Source: TMED27 sp045106175
Lineage (GTDB): Bacteria > Pseudomonadota > Alphaproteobacteria > Micavibrionales > Micavibrionaceae
DNA length: 19,819 nucleotides
NCBI GenBank assembly: GCA_045106175.1
Contig: JBGCEF010000049.1
Span: 1-19,819 of the forward strand
Reading direction: 5' to 3'
The notes beneath the pieces are model-generated. The model had not been told where the DNA came from. It worked only from the letters and a program-made list of their open reading frames with translations, and ran no database searches. Of the stretch, positions 7,345 through 14,417 are shown piece by piece. A program made the translations under genes and the position numbers. Within the stretch, counting starts at the first letter, position 1, and the number at the start of each line of letters is the position of its first letter.

Positions 7345-8379
7345 CTACCCTTTTAATCGCGCCGGAGAAAGAGCATAAATCACTTCATCCGCGAAAGACT
7401 GGTCCTGTCCTGTCATCATACCGACCAATACATTCGCCGCCGCCAGAGAACTTAAAACACCATGCGATCCATGGGCTGTTGTAACATAAACCCCATCCTC
7501 CAACGCCCCCACAACGGGGAAATGATCTTTCGAGGTGCACCTCACCCCGACCCAATCCTCAACGCATTCTAAACCTTTCGGAAAGCTGGGAATATGATCA
7601 TATAACTTCCCAAGATTATCTGAATTATCCGCCTCTATACGCTCGCTATGATCCAACCAACGCTGAAATGTCGCACCAACAACATGCCGCCCCTCAATCG
7701 CTCTGCTAGCATAACCGCCATAACATAAATGACATTGAATCTGTTCACTCAACGCATTCGATTTAATATACGAAACCTGTCCGCGCACCGCTCTCAAATC
7801 TAAATCTCTTAAACAATCAAACGCCTGCATAGCCCGTCCCGCTGCTAAAACAACCGCGTCAGCCTTAAGGTCATCAACAGATAAAATCGAAACATTCAAT
7901 CGTACATCCACGTTAGGATGGCGCGTATAGGCATAACAGAGCTTACGCGGATTCACACTCCCCGAGCGTGGCAAAAACAAACAATCATGGCTAATCTCAA
8001 CCCTCGCAATCTCCGATGCCTCTTGCGGCCCAACAATACGCATCATATCCTCACCCCAAGGCCAAGACGCCACCGTCTTAGGAAAGCGCCGTTGCTTTTT
8101 CTCATCATGCATCAAATGCAACGCGCCACAGGGATCAAAATCAATATCATCAAGCTGCGAAAAAACCTCTAATGCACTTTCAAAAGCATATGCATAATAT
8201 TGGCTCTGTGGGCTCCATTCCGCTCCAAATCGTGGATTATAAAGCCCGACAGAATTGCCCGATGCTTCACTGGCCAAATGATCACCCGCCTCATAAAGAA
8301 CAACCTCATGCCCGTTTTCTGCTAAAACATAGGCCGCAGCACAGCCTGCCAATCCACCACCAACAATCGCAACCTTCAT
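7345..8379 (-). CDS. mnmC: FAD-dependent tRNA cmnm5(s2)U34 oxidase (MnmC2 domain, stand-alone)
   Basis: A 344-residue DAO-type flavoprotein. The FAD-binding Rossmann motif is at the very N-terminus (V-A-I-V-G-G-G-L-A-G, 3-12), with E-A-G-D at the end of the second strand. The signature A-S-G-N-S-V-G-L-Y-N-P-R (about 39-50) corresponds to the MnmC oxidase signature A-S-G-N-x-x-G-x-x-x-P. The C-terminal T-T-A-H-G-S-H-G segment is the conserved flavin-contacting end. The enzyme oxidatively removes the carboxymethyl group of cmnm5U34 to leave nm5U34. In E. coli this is the C-terminal half of bifunctional MnmC; here it is a separate gene. It overlaps mnmD by 4 bases (ATGA), and GGGG about 8 bases before the ATG may serve as its ribosome binding site. 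Confidence 0.88.
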   Translation of the reverse strand: MKVAIVGGGLAGCAAAYVLAENGHEVVLYEAGDHLASEASGNSVGLYNPRFGAEWSPQSQYYAYAFESALEVFSQLDDIDFDPCGALHLMHDEKKQRRFPKTVASWPWGEDMMRIVGPQEASEIARVEISHDCLFLPRSGSVNPRKLCYAYTRHPNVDVRLNVSILSVDDLKADAVVLAAGRAMQAFDCLRDLDLRAVRGQVSYIKSNALSEQIQCHLCYGGYASRAIEGRHVVGATFQRWLDHSERIEADNSDNLGKLYDHIPSFPKGLECVEDWVGVRCTSKDHFPVVGALEDGVYVTTAHGSHGVLSSLAAANVLVGMMTGQDQSFADEVIYALSPARLKG

Positions 8380-9029
8380 CGCAAAACCCCAACCGACATT
8401 TCACGTTTACGACCAAAACCTGGAACTTTTTTAACGTCAAAGCCGACAGATTCTAGCCCACGACGCACAAATCCAGCCGACGTAAATGTCGCAAATCTTG
8501 TCTCTGATTGACTCAAACGCGCAACCTCTTTAAAGACATCCTCTGTCCACATCTCAAGATTGCTACTGGGGCGAAACCCATCCAAAAACCACGCATCAAC
8601 ATTGGCTGGATACTGACTAAGACCTTTTAACACGTCATCAAAATACACACTCAATGAAACTGCTCCAAAGTCATGATGAAAAACGCCCTCGCATGCATCA
8701 GGATAAACTGACACCAACTGATCACGATACAGATCCAATTCCGGCCAATGCGACAAAGCATCATAAACCTCATCAACAGATAACGGATATTTTTCAACAG
8801 AAATAAAATGCAAATGTTGATCTGGCGCACGATGGCAATCAAACAAAGCCCACACAGCTAAAAAATTCAATCCCGTGCCAAACCCCGTCTCGCCAATCAA
8901 AAAACGATCTCTATCAACCCATTGATTTAAAAGATCATTCCCATCCAAAAACACATGCCGTGTTTCCGCCAATCCATCTTGCGCAGAAAAATAAACATCA
9001 TCAAACTGTTTAGACCTTGGCGCGCTCAT
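8376..9029 (-). CDS. mnmD: tRNA nm5(s2)U34 methyltransferase MnmD (stand-alone)
   Basis: A 217-residue SAM-dependent methyltransferase equivalent to the N-terminal half of E. coli MnmC; it methylates nm5U34 to mnm5U34. The N-terminus carries the family segment D-V-Y-F-S-A-Q-D-G-L-A-E-T-R (about 11-24). The SAM-binding motif is G-E-T-G-F-G-T-G-L-N-F-L (46-57). The catalytic-pocket segment is A-W-F-L-D-G-F-R-P, and the C-terminal segment F-T-S-A-G-F-V-R-R-G-L and G-F-G-R-K-R-E-M complete the domain. An adjacent TTG at 9032 could also start translation; I chose ATG at 9029. Just 50 bases separate its start from the divergent M3 peptidase gene. It heads the group mnmD-mnmC2-wecA. Confidence 0.9.
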   Translation of the reverse strand: MSAPRSKQFDDVYFSAQDGLAETRHVFLDGNDLLNQWVDRDRFLIGETGFGTGLNFLAVWALFDCHRAPDQHLHFISVEKYPLSVDEVYDALSHWPELDLYRDQLVSVYPDACEGVFHHDFGAVSLSVYFDDVLKGLSQYPANVDAWFLDGFRPSSNLEMWTEDVFKEVARLSQSETRFATFTSAGFVRRGLESVGFDVKKVPGFGRKREMSVGVLR

Positions 9030-9079
9030 CAATTTGTCCCATATTATCTATACCAATCACAAAAGAGCATAATTTTATA

Positions 9080-11122
9080 ATGACTGATAATCCACTTCTA
9101 AGCATTTCTGATCTCCCAAACATGGCCCCTCCTTTTGCACAAATCAAGGACGAGCATTATATACCCGCAATCGAAACCGCAATTGAACAAGCGCGAGAAA
9201 AATATGATGTGATCAAAAATGATCAAGACGCACCAACATTCGAAAACACATTAGAAGCCATGGAAACAGCGAGTGAAACACTTTCAACCGCAACAAGCGT
9301 GTTTTACAATCAGCTCTCCTGCATGGGTGGTGATGAACTCCACGAGCTTGCTGAAAAAATTGGCCCAATTACATCTAATTTCGGCAGTGATATTATACTC
9401 GATGAAACATTATTCGCACGTGTCAAAGCCGTCTACGATCAAAAAGAATCTTTGGGCTTAGACACCGAACAAACAACCCTACTAAAAGATACTTACAAAA
9501 GCTTCGTACGCGGCGGTGCACTTTTGAATAAAGAAGACAAAAAAGCCTTGCGCGAAATTAATGAAGAACTTTCAACGCTCGGCCCGTCTTTCATGAATAA
9601 CAGCTCGAAATCCGCCGAAAGCTTTGAAATGATCGTCGACAATGAAGACGACCTATCCGGTCTGCCCGACACCGCGATCGAAGGCGCAAGAGCCGCTGCA
9701 AAAGAAAAAGACTTAGACGGAAAATTCCGCTTCACACTCGACTACCCAAGCTACATCCCATTTGTGCAATATGCCGACAATCGTAAATTACGCGAAAAAA
9801 TGTGGCGCGGATTTGCCAACCGTGCATGGCAAGATGACTTCGACAATTCCGAAAACATCAAACGCATCGTTACATTAAAAGATAAACGCGCAAAGCTTCT
9901 AGGCTATAAAGATCATGCTACATTCGTTTTAGAAGAGCGCATGGCAAAATCTCCAGAAACAGTTCTGGTTTTTTTAGAAAAAATGAAAAACGCCTATAAA
10001 CCCATGGCCGAAAAAGAATTAGAAGAATTAAAAGCCTTCGCAAAAGATGCAGGACTAAAAGACGATCTAGAGCCTTGGGATGTTGGATATTATTCAGAAA
10101 AGCTAAAACAAAAACGCTTTGAATTCTCATCCGAAGATTTACGCCCCTATTTCCCGCTAGAGCCTGTTCTATCGGGATGCTTTGACCATTTCTCAAAACT
10201 TTTCGGCCTCAAATTTAACGAAAACAATAATTATGAAACATGGCACGAAGACGTAAAATCCTTTGACCTTACCGATGCAGACGGGCAATTCATCGGCACA
10301 CTTTATGCCGATTTCTTCCCCCGCACAGGTAAAAAGCAAGGTGCATGGAAAACCGCCTATCGTAACCAAGGTCTCTTTAACGGCAAAATAGAGCGCCCCG
10401 TCATTGCCATCGTCTGCAACTTCACCAAACCAACTAACGATAAACCATCCCTTCTCACACATGGTGAAGTCACAACCCTGTTCCACGAGATGGGCCACGC
10501 CACCCACGCGCTATTATCTAATGTAAAATATAGCTCCAACCCCGGGACATCTGTCCTTTGGGATTTCGTAGACCTGCCCTCTCAGGTTCAAGAAAACTGG
10601 TGCTACGAAAAAGAAACATTGGATATGTTCGCGGAACACTATGAAACAGGCGAGAAAATCCCCACTGATCTCATTCAAAAACTCCAAGCCGCCAAAAACT
10701 TCATGGGCGGCTGGGGCGGGTTGCGCCAAACCAATTTCGGCTATCTTGATATGGGCTGGCACACATGCGACCCATCAACAATCGACGACGTAGGAGAATT
10801 CGAAGATAAAATCACCGAAGGCTTATCGCTTTTCCCTCGCCTTGCTGGCCCTATGTCATCATCTTTCAGCCACATTTTCGCCGGCGGCTATTCCGCAGGG
10901 TACTACAGCTATAAATGGGCAGAAGTTTTAGATGCAGATACATTTGAAGCATTCTTAGAGAACGGCCTGTATGATCAAAAAACCGCAAACGCTTATAAAG
11001 ATGAAATCCTCGCCAAAGGCGGCAGCGAAGATCCAGAAATTCTCTACCGCAATTTCCGCGGCCGAAACGCCGACCCAGACGCACTCCTTAGACGTGAAGG
11101 CATGATCGACAAAACAGCTTAA
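9080..11122 (+). CDS. M3-family oligopeptidase (Dcp/OpdA type) with Asp at the third zinc ligand
   Basis: A 680-residue zinc metallopeptidase of family M3, the same length as E. coli oligopeptidase A and Dcp, so it should degrade short peptides in the cytoplasm. The zinc site H-E-M-G-H is at 469-473. The third ligand site, 29 residues after the first His in thimet oligopeptidase (F-V-E), here reads D-F-V-D-L-P-S-Q, so Asp498 replaces the usual Glu. The rest of the C-terminal signature is intact, including E-N-W and the G-G-Y-S-A-G-Y-Y segment around 610. The frame is open back to a TTG at 9017, but that lies in mnmD; ATG at 9080 gives the normal N-terminus. There is no signal peptide. Dcp and OpdA cannot be separated by eye. 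Confidence 0.92.
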   Translation: MTDNPLLSISDLPNMAPPFAQIKDEHYIPAIETAIEQAREKYDVIKNDQDAPTFENTLEAMETASETLSTATSVFYNQLSCMGGDELHELAEKIGPITSNFGSDIILDETLFARVKAVYDQKESLGLDTEQTTLLKDTYKSFVRGGALLNKEDKKALREINEELSTLGPSFMNNSSKSAESFEMIVDNEDDLSGLPDTAIEGARAAAKEKDLDGKFRFTLDYPSYIPFVQYADNRKLREKMWRGFANRAWQDDFDNSENIKRIVTLKDKRAKLLGYKDHATFVLEERMAKSPETVLVFLEKMKNAYKPMAEKELEELKAFAKDAGLKDDLEPWDVGYYSEKLKQKRFEFSSEDLRPYFPLEPVLSGCFDHFSKLFGLKFNENNNYETWHEDVKSFDLTDADGQFIGTLYADFFPRTGKKQGAWKTAYRNQGLFNGKIERPVIAIVCNFTKPTNDKPSLLTHGEVTTLFHEMGHATHALLSNVKYSSNPGTSVLWDFVDLPSQVQENWCYEKETLDMFAEHYETGEKIPTDLIQKLQAAKNFMGGWGGLRQTNFGYLDMGWHTCDPSTIDDVGEFEDKITEGLSLFPRLAGPMSSSFSHIFAGGYSAGYYSYKWAEVLDADTFEAFLENGLYDQKTANAYKDEILAKGGSEDPEILYRNFRGRNADPDALLRREGMIDKTA

Positions 11123-11130
11123 AATTTAAG
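11118..11130. terminator. AT-rich palindrome across two converging stop codons
   Basis: CTTAAA-A-TTTAAG is a perfect palindrome that includes the stop codons of both the M3 peptidase (plus) and the glycosyltransferase (minus). On the plus strand six T follow, so it could act as a weak intrinsic terminator for the peptidase gene. The stem has just two G-C pairs, so efficiency is doubtful. Confidence 0.25.
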
Positions 11131-12178
11131 TTTTTTCACAAGTGAATTGCTGCTCGTCAGCAAGCTCTTGACCAAAAGGCAAACAAAAAACAAGCTTGGC
11201 CTTCCAGCTATTTGCAAAAAAGCCATCGCGTTTAATTGCATTTAACCTCTGAAAACCATTCATTGACGCCGTTTGGCAAAAATTACGCATTAATGACGTA
11301 TCTTCTTTTTGCAACCTAGGGTCATCAGCATAGCGTTCTAAGAACTCCTCTGTGGCTTTAACTTTTCTGAAAGAATTACGCCTCACTTCGTGATATGTCT
11401 TCAAAGTTTTACTTATATTTCTTAATAAAACGCCCGCTCTCAACACTTCATCTAAAATAGGTGATGATTTTTTAATACGCGGTGAAGAGGTGTTTTTATC
11501 ATGCACACGATATGAAACTAAAGGCTCATCTATATAACCAATTTCACCCAATACCCTTGCAAGCATAAGCGCATAAGTATCATGACCAACATAATTTTCT
11601 ATGAATGGTGAAAACTCTTCTACAAGAGCCCTATTCATACATTGAGTAAAACCTGGCGTAGTCGTAAAGCTTACGAAATCAGCCATTTTTTTACTGGTAA
11701 AACGGCCACCATAAGCAGAATTCATAGAACGATTTTTAACATTGAGGTCACGATCGCAGAACATGGCGTCATGATTAACCAAAACAGGGGTCTCTGAGCC
11801 ATATCGTCGCTCCATATCTTGCAGTCTTTCGACACATTTTGATATTTTTTCAGACGCCCATGAATCATCTTGGTCACAAAAAAACACATAGGGCGCTGTT
11901 GACGCCTCCATAAGTGTTTCAAAATTTTTCCCGTACCCTAAATTTCCTAAATCATCATCAATAAATTCAAATGAAATATGAGAAGGAATCTCCCTATTTT
12001 GAATAAGCGCTTTTATTCCATCAAAATGTGATCCATCATCACGCACCAGTATACGTATATTGCCCGCATAATCCTGATCAACAAGGGATTGCACCTGACG
12101 GTTCAGGTATATAAGCCCCTCAGGCATATCCTCTGGGATATACGTCGCAAGCAAAATATCAACATCAGGCAAAGACAT
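11126..12178 (-). CDS. Family 2 glycosyltransferase
   Basis: A 350-residue GT-A fold glycosyltransferase. The N-terminus has V-D-I-L-L-A-T-Y (6-13), followed by the nucleotide-binding V-R-D-D-G-S (45-50) and a metal-binding C-D-Q-D-D-S-W (101-107), the pattern of rhamnosyltransferase-like and other surface-polysaccharide enzymes. There is no membrane segment, so it should act in the cytoplasm on a lipid-linked or nascent glycan. The donor and acceptor sugars are not inferable. AAAGG lies 7 bases before the ATG. It is the last gene of the minus-strand run, 57 bases beyond ctlX, and has its own TTGACA promoter candidate. The gene is more AT-rich than the housekeeping genes nearby and shows less of the strand-specific codon bias, which may hint at acquisition by transfer. 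Confidence 0.88.
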   Translation of the reverse strand: MSLPDVDILLATYIPEDMPEGLIYLNRQVQSLVDQDYAGNIRILVRDDGSHFDGIKALIQNREIPSHISFEFIDDDLGNLGYGKNFETLMEASTAPYVFFCDQDDSWASEKISKCVERLQDMERRYGSETPVLVNHDAMFCDRDLNVKNRSMNSAYGGRFTSKKMADFVSFTTTPGFTQCMNRALVEEFSPFIENYVGHDTYALMLARVLGEIGYIDEPLVSYRVHDKNTSSPRIKKSSPILDEVLRAGVLLRNISKTLKTYHEVRRNSFRKVKATEEFLERYADDPRLQKEDTSLMRNFCQTASMNGFQRLNAIKRDGFFANSWKAKLVFCLPFGQELADEQQFTCEKT

Positions 12179-12202
12179 AACAAACCTTTTATTAAAAAAG
12201 GC

Positions 12203-12235
12203 AAGTTAATGAAAAATATAAATTATGTCAAATAA
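12203..12235 (-). promoter_or_regulatory. Promoter candidate for the glycosyltransferase, within a repeated 17-base element
   Basis: On the minus strand TTGACA (12231-12226) is followed by a 17-base spacer and TAACTT (12208-12203), a perfect -35 with a weak -10. The -35 is inside TTATTTGACATAATTTA (12235-12219), which occurs again unchanged at 19512-19496, also upstream of a minus-strand gene. Transcription would begin near 12196, about 18 bases before the ATG. Confidence 0.45.
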
Positions 12236-13138
12236 TTAAAATAATTCCATCAGCATACAGCGCGCCGAACCACCACCGTAAGTCTCAAGCGTATCTAAAG
12301 GTGAATGCAAGATACGATCAAAATACTGAAGGATTTTCTTTTCTTGATCCTCACGTAATGCACGATAAGCAGCACTCGACATCGCAAGATAACGCAAACC
12401 GCTTTCACCGATCACTTCCAAAGCGTTACCGCACATCGCTTTCAACTGCTCTGGATCAAATTCAACAACCTTATGCGTCTTTTTGATACGCGACATCACA
12501 CGACCACGATCCTCTTCGACAATATTTTGCGAACAAACACCTGCAAGGCTTGTCCCAATCCACATCACGCAATCAGTATGATAAACAGGCTTACCCGCAT
12601 GACTTTGCGTCTCAAACCCAACCAATTCATACTCTTGCAAATCGCACCATTTTTGCACCAAATCACGATCACTTCGGGCTGATAAACCCGAATAACCAAC
12701 CTTATTCACGCGATCCATGACAATGCTCGCCGTACTCTCAATCGCGCGCCCTTCTGTCTCATAAAGCGTCCAATCTTCTGTCACGTCATACGATCGTTGT
12801 AATATTTCGATCAATTCATCATCACGCTCCGCCTGACGATTTTCATTCAACATAGGATAGATAAATAGTTTACCTCCCTCATCATCACGATGGGTCGATA
12901 AACAATTTGGAAATACCATATCTGGGCAATCTTCAAACCCGCGAACAGTGGTCACCATTACGCCCGCCTCAACCAAAACATCACGAAACTCACGAAACTC
13001 TTTTAACGCTTTTGCAAACACCACTTCGCGCGGCTCACTCTCTTGTACCTGATAAACATTAGTTTCCATCGTTTCAGGGTTGGCATAAAACGAGGCTGGC
13101 TCAACCATCAAAAGATGGTTTGAAGATTGTTGCGACAT
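12236..13138 (-). CDS. ctlX: CtlX-like amidinohydrolase (citrulline/arginine deiminase superfamily)
   Basis: A 300-residue protein of the guanidino-group modifying (arginine deiminase) superfamily, closest by eye to CtlX, the hydrolase of citrulline utilisation. The N-terminal segment M-V-E-P-A-S-F is followed by C-P-D-M-V-F-P-N, which provides the substrate-binding Asp. V-Y-H-T-D-C-V-M-W carries the catalytic His. The C-terminal G-G-G-S-A-R-C-M carries the nucleophilic Cys at 294, six residues from the end. These are the expected catalytic elements in order. The frame opens at 13168, but ATG at 13138 has GGAG six bases upstream and gives the normal N-terminus. Substrate assignment (citrulline, arginine or a methylarginine) is uncertain, and no other arginine-pathway gene is nearby. 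A terminator-like hairpin ends close to its ribosome binding site. Confidence 0.82.
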   Translation of the reverse strand: MSQQSSNHLLMVEPASFYANPETMETNVYQVQESEPREVVFAKALKEFREFRDVLVEAGVMVTTVRGFEDCPDMVFPNCLSTHRDDEGGKLFIYPMLNENRQAERDDELIEILQRSYDVTEDWTLYETEGRAIESTASIVMDRVNKVGYSGLSARSDRDLVQKWCDLQEYELVGFETQSHAGKPVYHTDCVMWIGTSLAGVCSQNIVEEDRGRVMSRIKKTHKVVEFDPEQLKAMCGNALEVIGESGLRYLAMSSAAYRALREDQEKKILQYFDRILHSPLDTLETYGGGSARCMLMELF

Positions 13139-13149
13139 AAGTACTCCAT

Positions 13150-13182
13150 AAAAAAACACGCAAATCAAAGTATGCGTGTTTT
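13150..13182 (-). terminator. Intrinsic terminator or attenuator just before ctlX
   Basis: A perfect 10-base inverted repeat, AAAACACGCA (13153-13162) and TGCGTGTTTT (13173-13182), encloses a 10-base loop. Read on the minus strand, the stem is followed by a run of seven T overlapping its base, the layout of a Rho-independent terminator. It ends 12 bases before the ctlX start codon, directly upstream of its GGAG ribosome binding site. It lies 42 bases beyond the stop codon of the small upstream gene. Confidence 0.75.
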
Positions 13183-13224
13183 CAATTCTGTTGGAAAGTG
13201 TCTAAGACTTCGATCAATCAAACT

Positions 13225-13566
13225 TTAAGCATATTTATGCATCGTCTCTAGCTTACCAAGAAAAAGCGGTAATGTCTCACCAATTTCTTTCTCAACCTTT
13301 TCAATCGCCATCATTGTCATCGGCACTTTATAGCCTGCCTTACACAGGCTGTGCCGGCGCTGTGCCAAGAAAGAAGCACCAATCTCAAAAGTCTTCTTCT
13401 GCGTCTTTCGTGCCGCTTCAAATGTCAGATAAAAAATAGCCTTATATCCTGTTGGATCCTCTGACGTCGGACAAGCCTCAACCGCCACACTAGTAATATT
13501 CTCTTCCCAATTCCGCGATTTTTGAAGCGGATTCTGAGTCTGTTTATGCTGAAATGTATTGCGCAT
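13225..13566 (-). CDS. Small protein of unknown function
   Basis: A 113-residue soluble protein that I do not recognise. The frame opens at 13605, but I start at ATG 13566, which has GGGA about 8 bases upstream. It has no signal peptide or membrane helix. Composition is basic (many Lys/Arg and Gln in the first 20 residues). A middle part with beta-like character (A-I-F-Y-L-T-F-E-A-A) is followed by helices ending in L-P-L-F-L-G-K-L-E-T-M-H-K-Y-A. Three cysteines are not arranged as a motif. It is preceded by a 127-base gap holding a promoter candidate overlapped by a palindrome, and is followed by a terminator-like hairpin, so it may be a single-gene, tightly regulated transcript. Confidence 0.65.
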   Translation of the reverse strand: MRNTFQHKQTQNPLQKSRNWEENITSVAVEACPTSEDPTGYKAIFYLTFEAARKTQKKTFEIGASFLAQRRHSLCKAGYKVPMTMMAIEKVEKEIGETLPLFLGKLETMHKYA

Positions 13567-13604
13567 CTTTAATTCCCACAAAAATAAATACGAAACCTTA
13601 TACA

Positions 13605-13637
13605 CAACAAGTTATCCACAGATAACCTGTTGGTCAA
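13605..13637 (-). promoter_or_regulatory. Promoter overlapped by a 12-base palindrome and a DnaA-box sequence
   Basis: CAACAAGTTATC (13605-13616) and GATAACCTGTTG (13621-13632) form an inverted repeat with 11 of 12 positions matched and a CACA centre. On the minus strand TTGACC (13637-13632), a 17-base spacer and TAACTT (13614-13609) form a promoter candidate whose spacer and -10 box lie inside this palindrome. TTATCCACA (13612-13620) is a perfect DnaA box. The layout suggests a repressor operator controlling the gene at 13225-13566. Confidence 0.5.
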
Positions 13638-13662
13638 GCAAAAGATTACATGAAAAAATGCT

Positions 13663-13690
13663 AAAATACTGATTCCAATGAAAAATACTG
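13663..13690. repeat. Two direct copies of AAAATACTG, 19 bases apart
   Basis: AAAATACTG occurs at 13663-13671 and again at 13682-13690, between the stop codon of the CheD-like gene and the promoter candidate of the next minus-strand gene. The 19-base period is near two helical turns, which would place both copies on one face of the DNA. They could be activator sites, but the copies are short. Confidence 0.3.
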
Positions 13691-13693
13691 TTT

Positions 13694-14353
13694 TTATAAA
13701 CTTTCTGTTATATTTTTCTGAAATGTAGTCTCTAGGGATAAAATATCATCAAGATCCTGATCACGGCGTAACATCCAACGAACACTTCTCCCTGTCGTTG
13801 GGAAGAAATGAACACGACGCACATAATGCCCACCCAAATCCTCATTCATCACAAACAGACCTTTTCGCGTTAAAAACTCGCGCACAAAAACATAATTCTT
13901 AGTCCCTTTATCAGACGCATCATCACGAATTCTAGCCCCGCCATTCAAACGAATGCGAATCCTATTTTTACCTGCACCTTTGCGTTTTAATTCACCAATA
14001 CACGCCTCAATCGGGGCAAAAGCAGCATTTAAAACATCTGAATCCAGAGTATCAAAATGCGGAAAAGCATGCGAGACAGCATCAGGCAATAAAACATAAG
14101 CGCACGCACCAAAACGCATATCAACATCATAAACAGAGACCAATACCCCAGCCCCCAAAGTCGCCACAATCATTTGATCATCACTATCAACGAAAGTATG
14201 CTGACCGGGATCTAAATAAACAACGCGCGCATTTTCATCGGACACATTATTAAAATAAGCATCACAATTAAACGCAATGCGTCTTTCTTTTGTATTGATT
14301 GGTTTATTTTGATCCAAATTCCTGCCCCTAAGCACACATTGTAAATGTATCAC
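13694..14353 (-). CDS. CheD-like protein lacking the catalytic Cys and His
   Basis: A protein of up to 219 residues homologous to CheD, the chemoreceptor glutamine deamidase. Family landmarks are clear: the N-terminal V-V-Y-L-D-P-G-Q (44-51), the core strand L-G-A-G-V-L-V-S-V-Y-D (66-76), V-L-L-P-D (87-91), I-R-L-N-G-G-A-R-I (134-142), and the end segment N-E-D-L-G-G-H-Y-V-R-R-V-x-F-F-P-T-T-G (170-188). In active CheD the core strand reads L-G-S-C-V and the later site is A-H-V-M-L-P. Here the Cys is Gly69 and the His is Tyr86, so the deamidase triad appears lost. No other chemotaxis gene is near. The start is uncertain: the GTG at 14353 is the most upstream, while a TTG at 14317, behind AGGGGCAGGAAT, is an alternative. 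A binding-only role is likely but inferred. Confidence 0.8.
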   Translation of the reverse strand: MIHLQCVLRGRNLDQNKPINTKERRIAFNCDAYFNNVSDENARVVYLDPGQHTFVDSDDQMIVATLGAGVLVSVYDVDMRFGACAYVLLPDAVSHAFPHFDTLDSDVLNAAFAPIEACIGELKRKGAGKNRIRIRLNGGARIRDDASDKGTKNYVFVREFLTRKGLFVMNEDLGGHYVRRVHFFPTTGRSVRWMLRRDQDLDDILSLETTFQKNITESL

Positions 14354-14417
14354 TCACTATAATAATTTACATCAAAATGATTGATAGATCTTTAACAAAA
14401 ATCTCTACAGCTTCTAT

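Noticed and set aside
8370..8395. Programmed -1 frameshift joining mnmD and mnmC2
   Set aside because: GGG GTT TTG does not give a canonical slippery heptamer in the right phase, and a ribosome-binding-like GGGG plus ATGA overlap explain coupled initiation better.
9030..9079. Promoters in the 50-base gap between mnmD and the M3 peptidase gene
   Set aside because: Several weak -10-like boxes occur in AT-rich sequence, but none pairs with a good -35 at proper spacing in either direction.
9017..9079. TTG at 9017 as the M3 peptidase start
   Set aside because: It would add 21 residues unlike the family N-terminus and overlap the divergent mnmD start; the ATG at 9080 gives the standard length.
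12185..12201. Hairpin CCTTTT/AAAAGG covering the glycosyltransferase ribosome binding site, as an RNA thermometer
   Set aside because: The best promoter candidate starts transcription inside the upstream arm, so the hairpin may not be in the message, and the stem is short and AT-rich.
13612..13620. Replication origin based on the DnaA box
   Set aside because: Only one perfect box was seen, with no cluster of boxes, no AT-rich unwinding tract of note and no origin-linked genes nearby.
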